Below are positions 5,897 to 6,064 of a stretch of DNA of 6,064 bases, one piece after another. The stretch's first letter is position 1. Every line of letters starts with the position of its first letter. Made by a program: the position numbers and the translations under genes. Source of the DNA: Marinospirillum sp. (GTDB taxonomy: Bacteria > Pseudomonadota > Gammaproteobacteria > Pseudomonadales > Halomonadaceae). The stretch covers positions 1 through 6,064 of the forward strand of contig NZ_JACUUA010000191.1 in NCBI RefSeq assembly GCF_014859565.1. The letters are read 5' to 3'. The notes below the pieces were generated by a model. The model made no database searches, had not been told where the DNA came from, and saw nothing but the letters and a program-made list of their open reading frames with translations.

Positions 5897-6064
5897 TGTA
5901 AATTCCTGCCTTGTAATGGCGGAGGTTGTCCGCTTGAGTAAACCAGTTAATGGTTTTGCTCAAGCCCGCGCGAATATCAGTTTGTGGCTGATAACCAGTC
6001 AAGTCTCGTAGTTTTTGGTTGCAGCCCCATAGGCGGAAAACTTCAGACTTCTCAGGTCTGATGC
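5889..6064 (-). CDS. legB: NAD-dependent sugar-nucleotide 4,6-dehydratase, LegB type, C-terminal 57 residues
   Basis: The frame enters from the right edge and ends at the TGA at 5889-5891. The visible end contains RPEKSEVFRLWGCNQKLRDL, then TGYQPQTDIRAGLSKTINWF and a YKAGIYNV tail. The pattern RPxKSEV-RL ... LTGYxPxTxxxxGLxxTIxWF is the C-terminus of extended short-chain dehydrogenase/reductase sugar-nucleotide dehydratases and epimerases. A YK-x-YxV-type ending right before an aminotransferase gene is typical of LegB. The Rossmann NAD motif and the YxxxK catalytic residues lie outside the window. Its role would be to make the 4-keto-6-deoxy sugar nucleotide that LegC aminates. The stop lies 8 nt inside legC, so the two are probably translationally coupled. 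Confidence 0.85.
   Translation of the reverse strand, partial: IRPEKSEVFRLWGCNQKLRDLTGYQPQTDIRAGLSKTINWFTQADNLRHYKAGIYNV

Noticed and set aside
711..6064. Pseudaminic-acid (Pse) pathway
   Set aside because: The 2-epimerase is a NeuC/LegG-type hydrolysing enzyme and no PseG-like hydrolase is present; PseC-type motifs are not what the aminotransferase shows.

Overview
The window reads as an accessory sugar-biosynthesis locus from a moderately AT-rich Gram-negative bacterium, most likely a gammaproteobacterium. That assignment is an inference from protein flavour and the IS200/IS605-type transposase, not proven. Every gene I support lies on the minus strand, so transcription runs from right (6064) to left (1).

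Region 711-6064 is a tightly packed operon for a nonulosonic (sialic-acid-like) sugar, best explained as legionaminic acid. In transcription order it holds: the C-terminus of a LegB-type NAD-dependent 4,6-dehydratase (open at the right edge); a LegC-type PLP aminotransferase; a DUF2920-type alpha/beta-hydrolase-like protein of unknown function; a PglD/NeuD/LegH-type N-acetyltransferase; a NeuB/LegI-type synthase; and a NeuC/LegG-type hydrolysing 2-epimerase. Start and stop codons overlap at three junctions (8 nt, 4 nt and 4 nt). The DUF2920 gene almost touches legC, and the only real gap is 75 nt before the acetyltransferase. Dehydration, transamination, N-acetylation, epimerisation with loss of the nucleotide, and condensation with phosphoenolpyruvate would together give N,N'-diacetyllegionaminic acid. 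The CMP-activating enzyme (LegF/NeuA) is not in the window. Such loci usually serve flagellin glycosylation or surface polysaccharide. The DUF2920 relative, known to me mainly from Campylobacter flagellar-modification loci, tilts the guess toward flagellin.

Region 1 to about 645 is the upstream end of an IS200/IS605-family element. It holds the first 121 codons of tnpB (continuing past the left edge), a good sigma70-type promoter for it, and a GC-rich, strongly palindromic stretch (490-630) that looks like the element's left end. No tnpA is visible. The element sits just past the last operon gene. A short open frame starting 3 nt after that gene runs straight into the palindromes, so the operon's next gene may have been cut off here.
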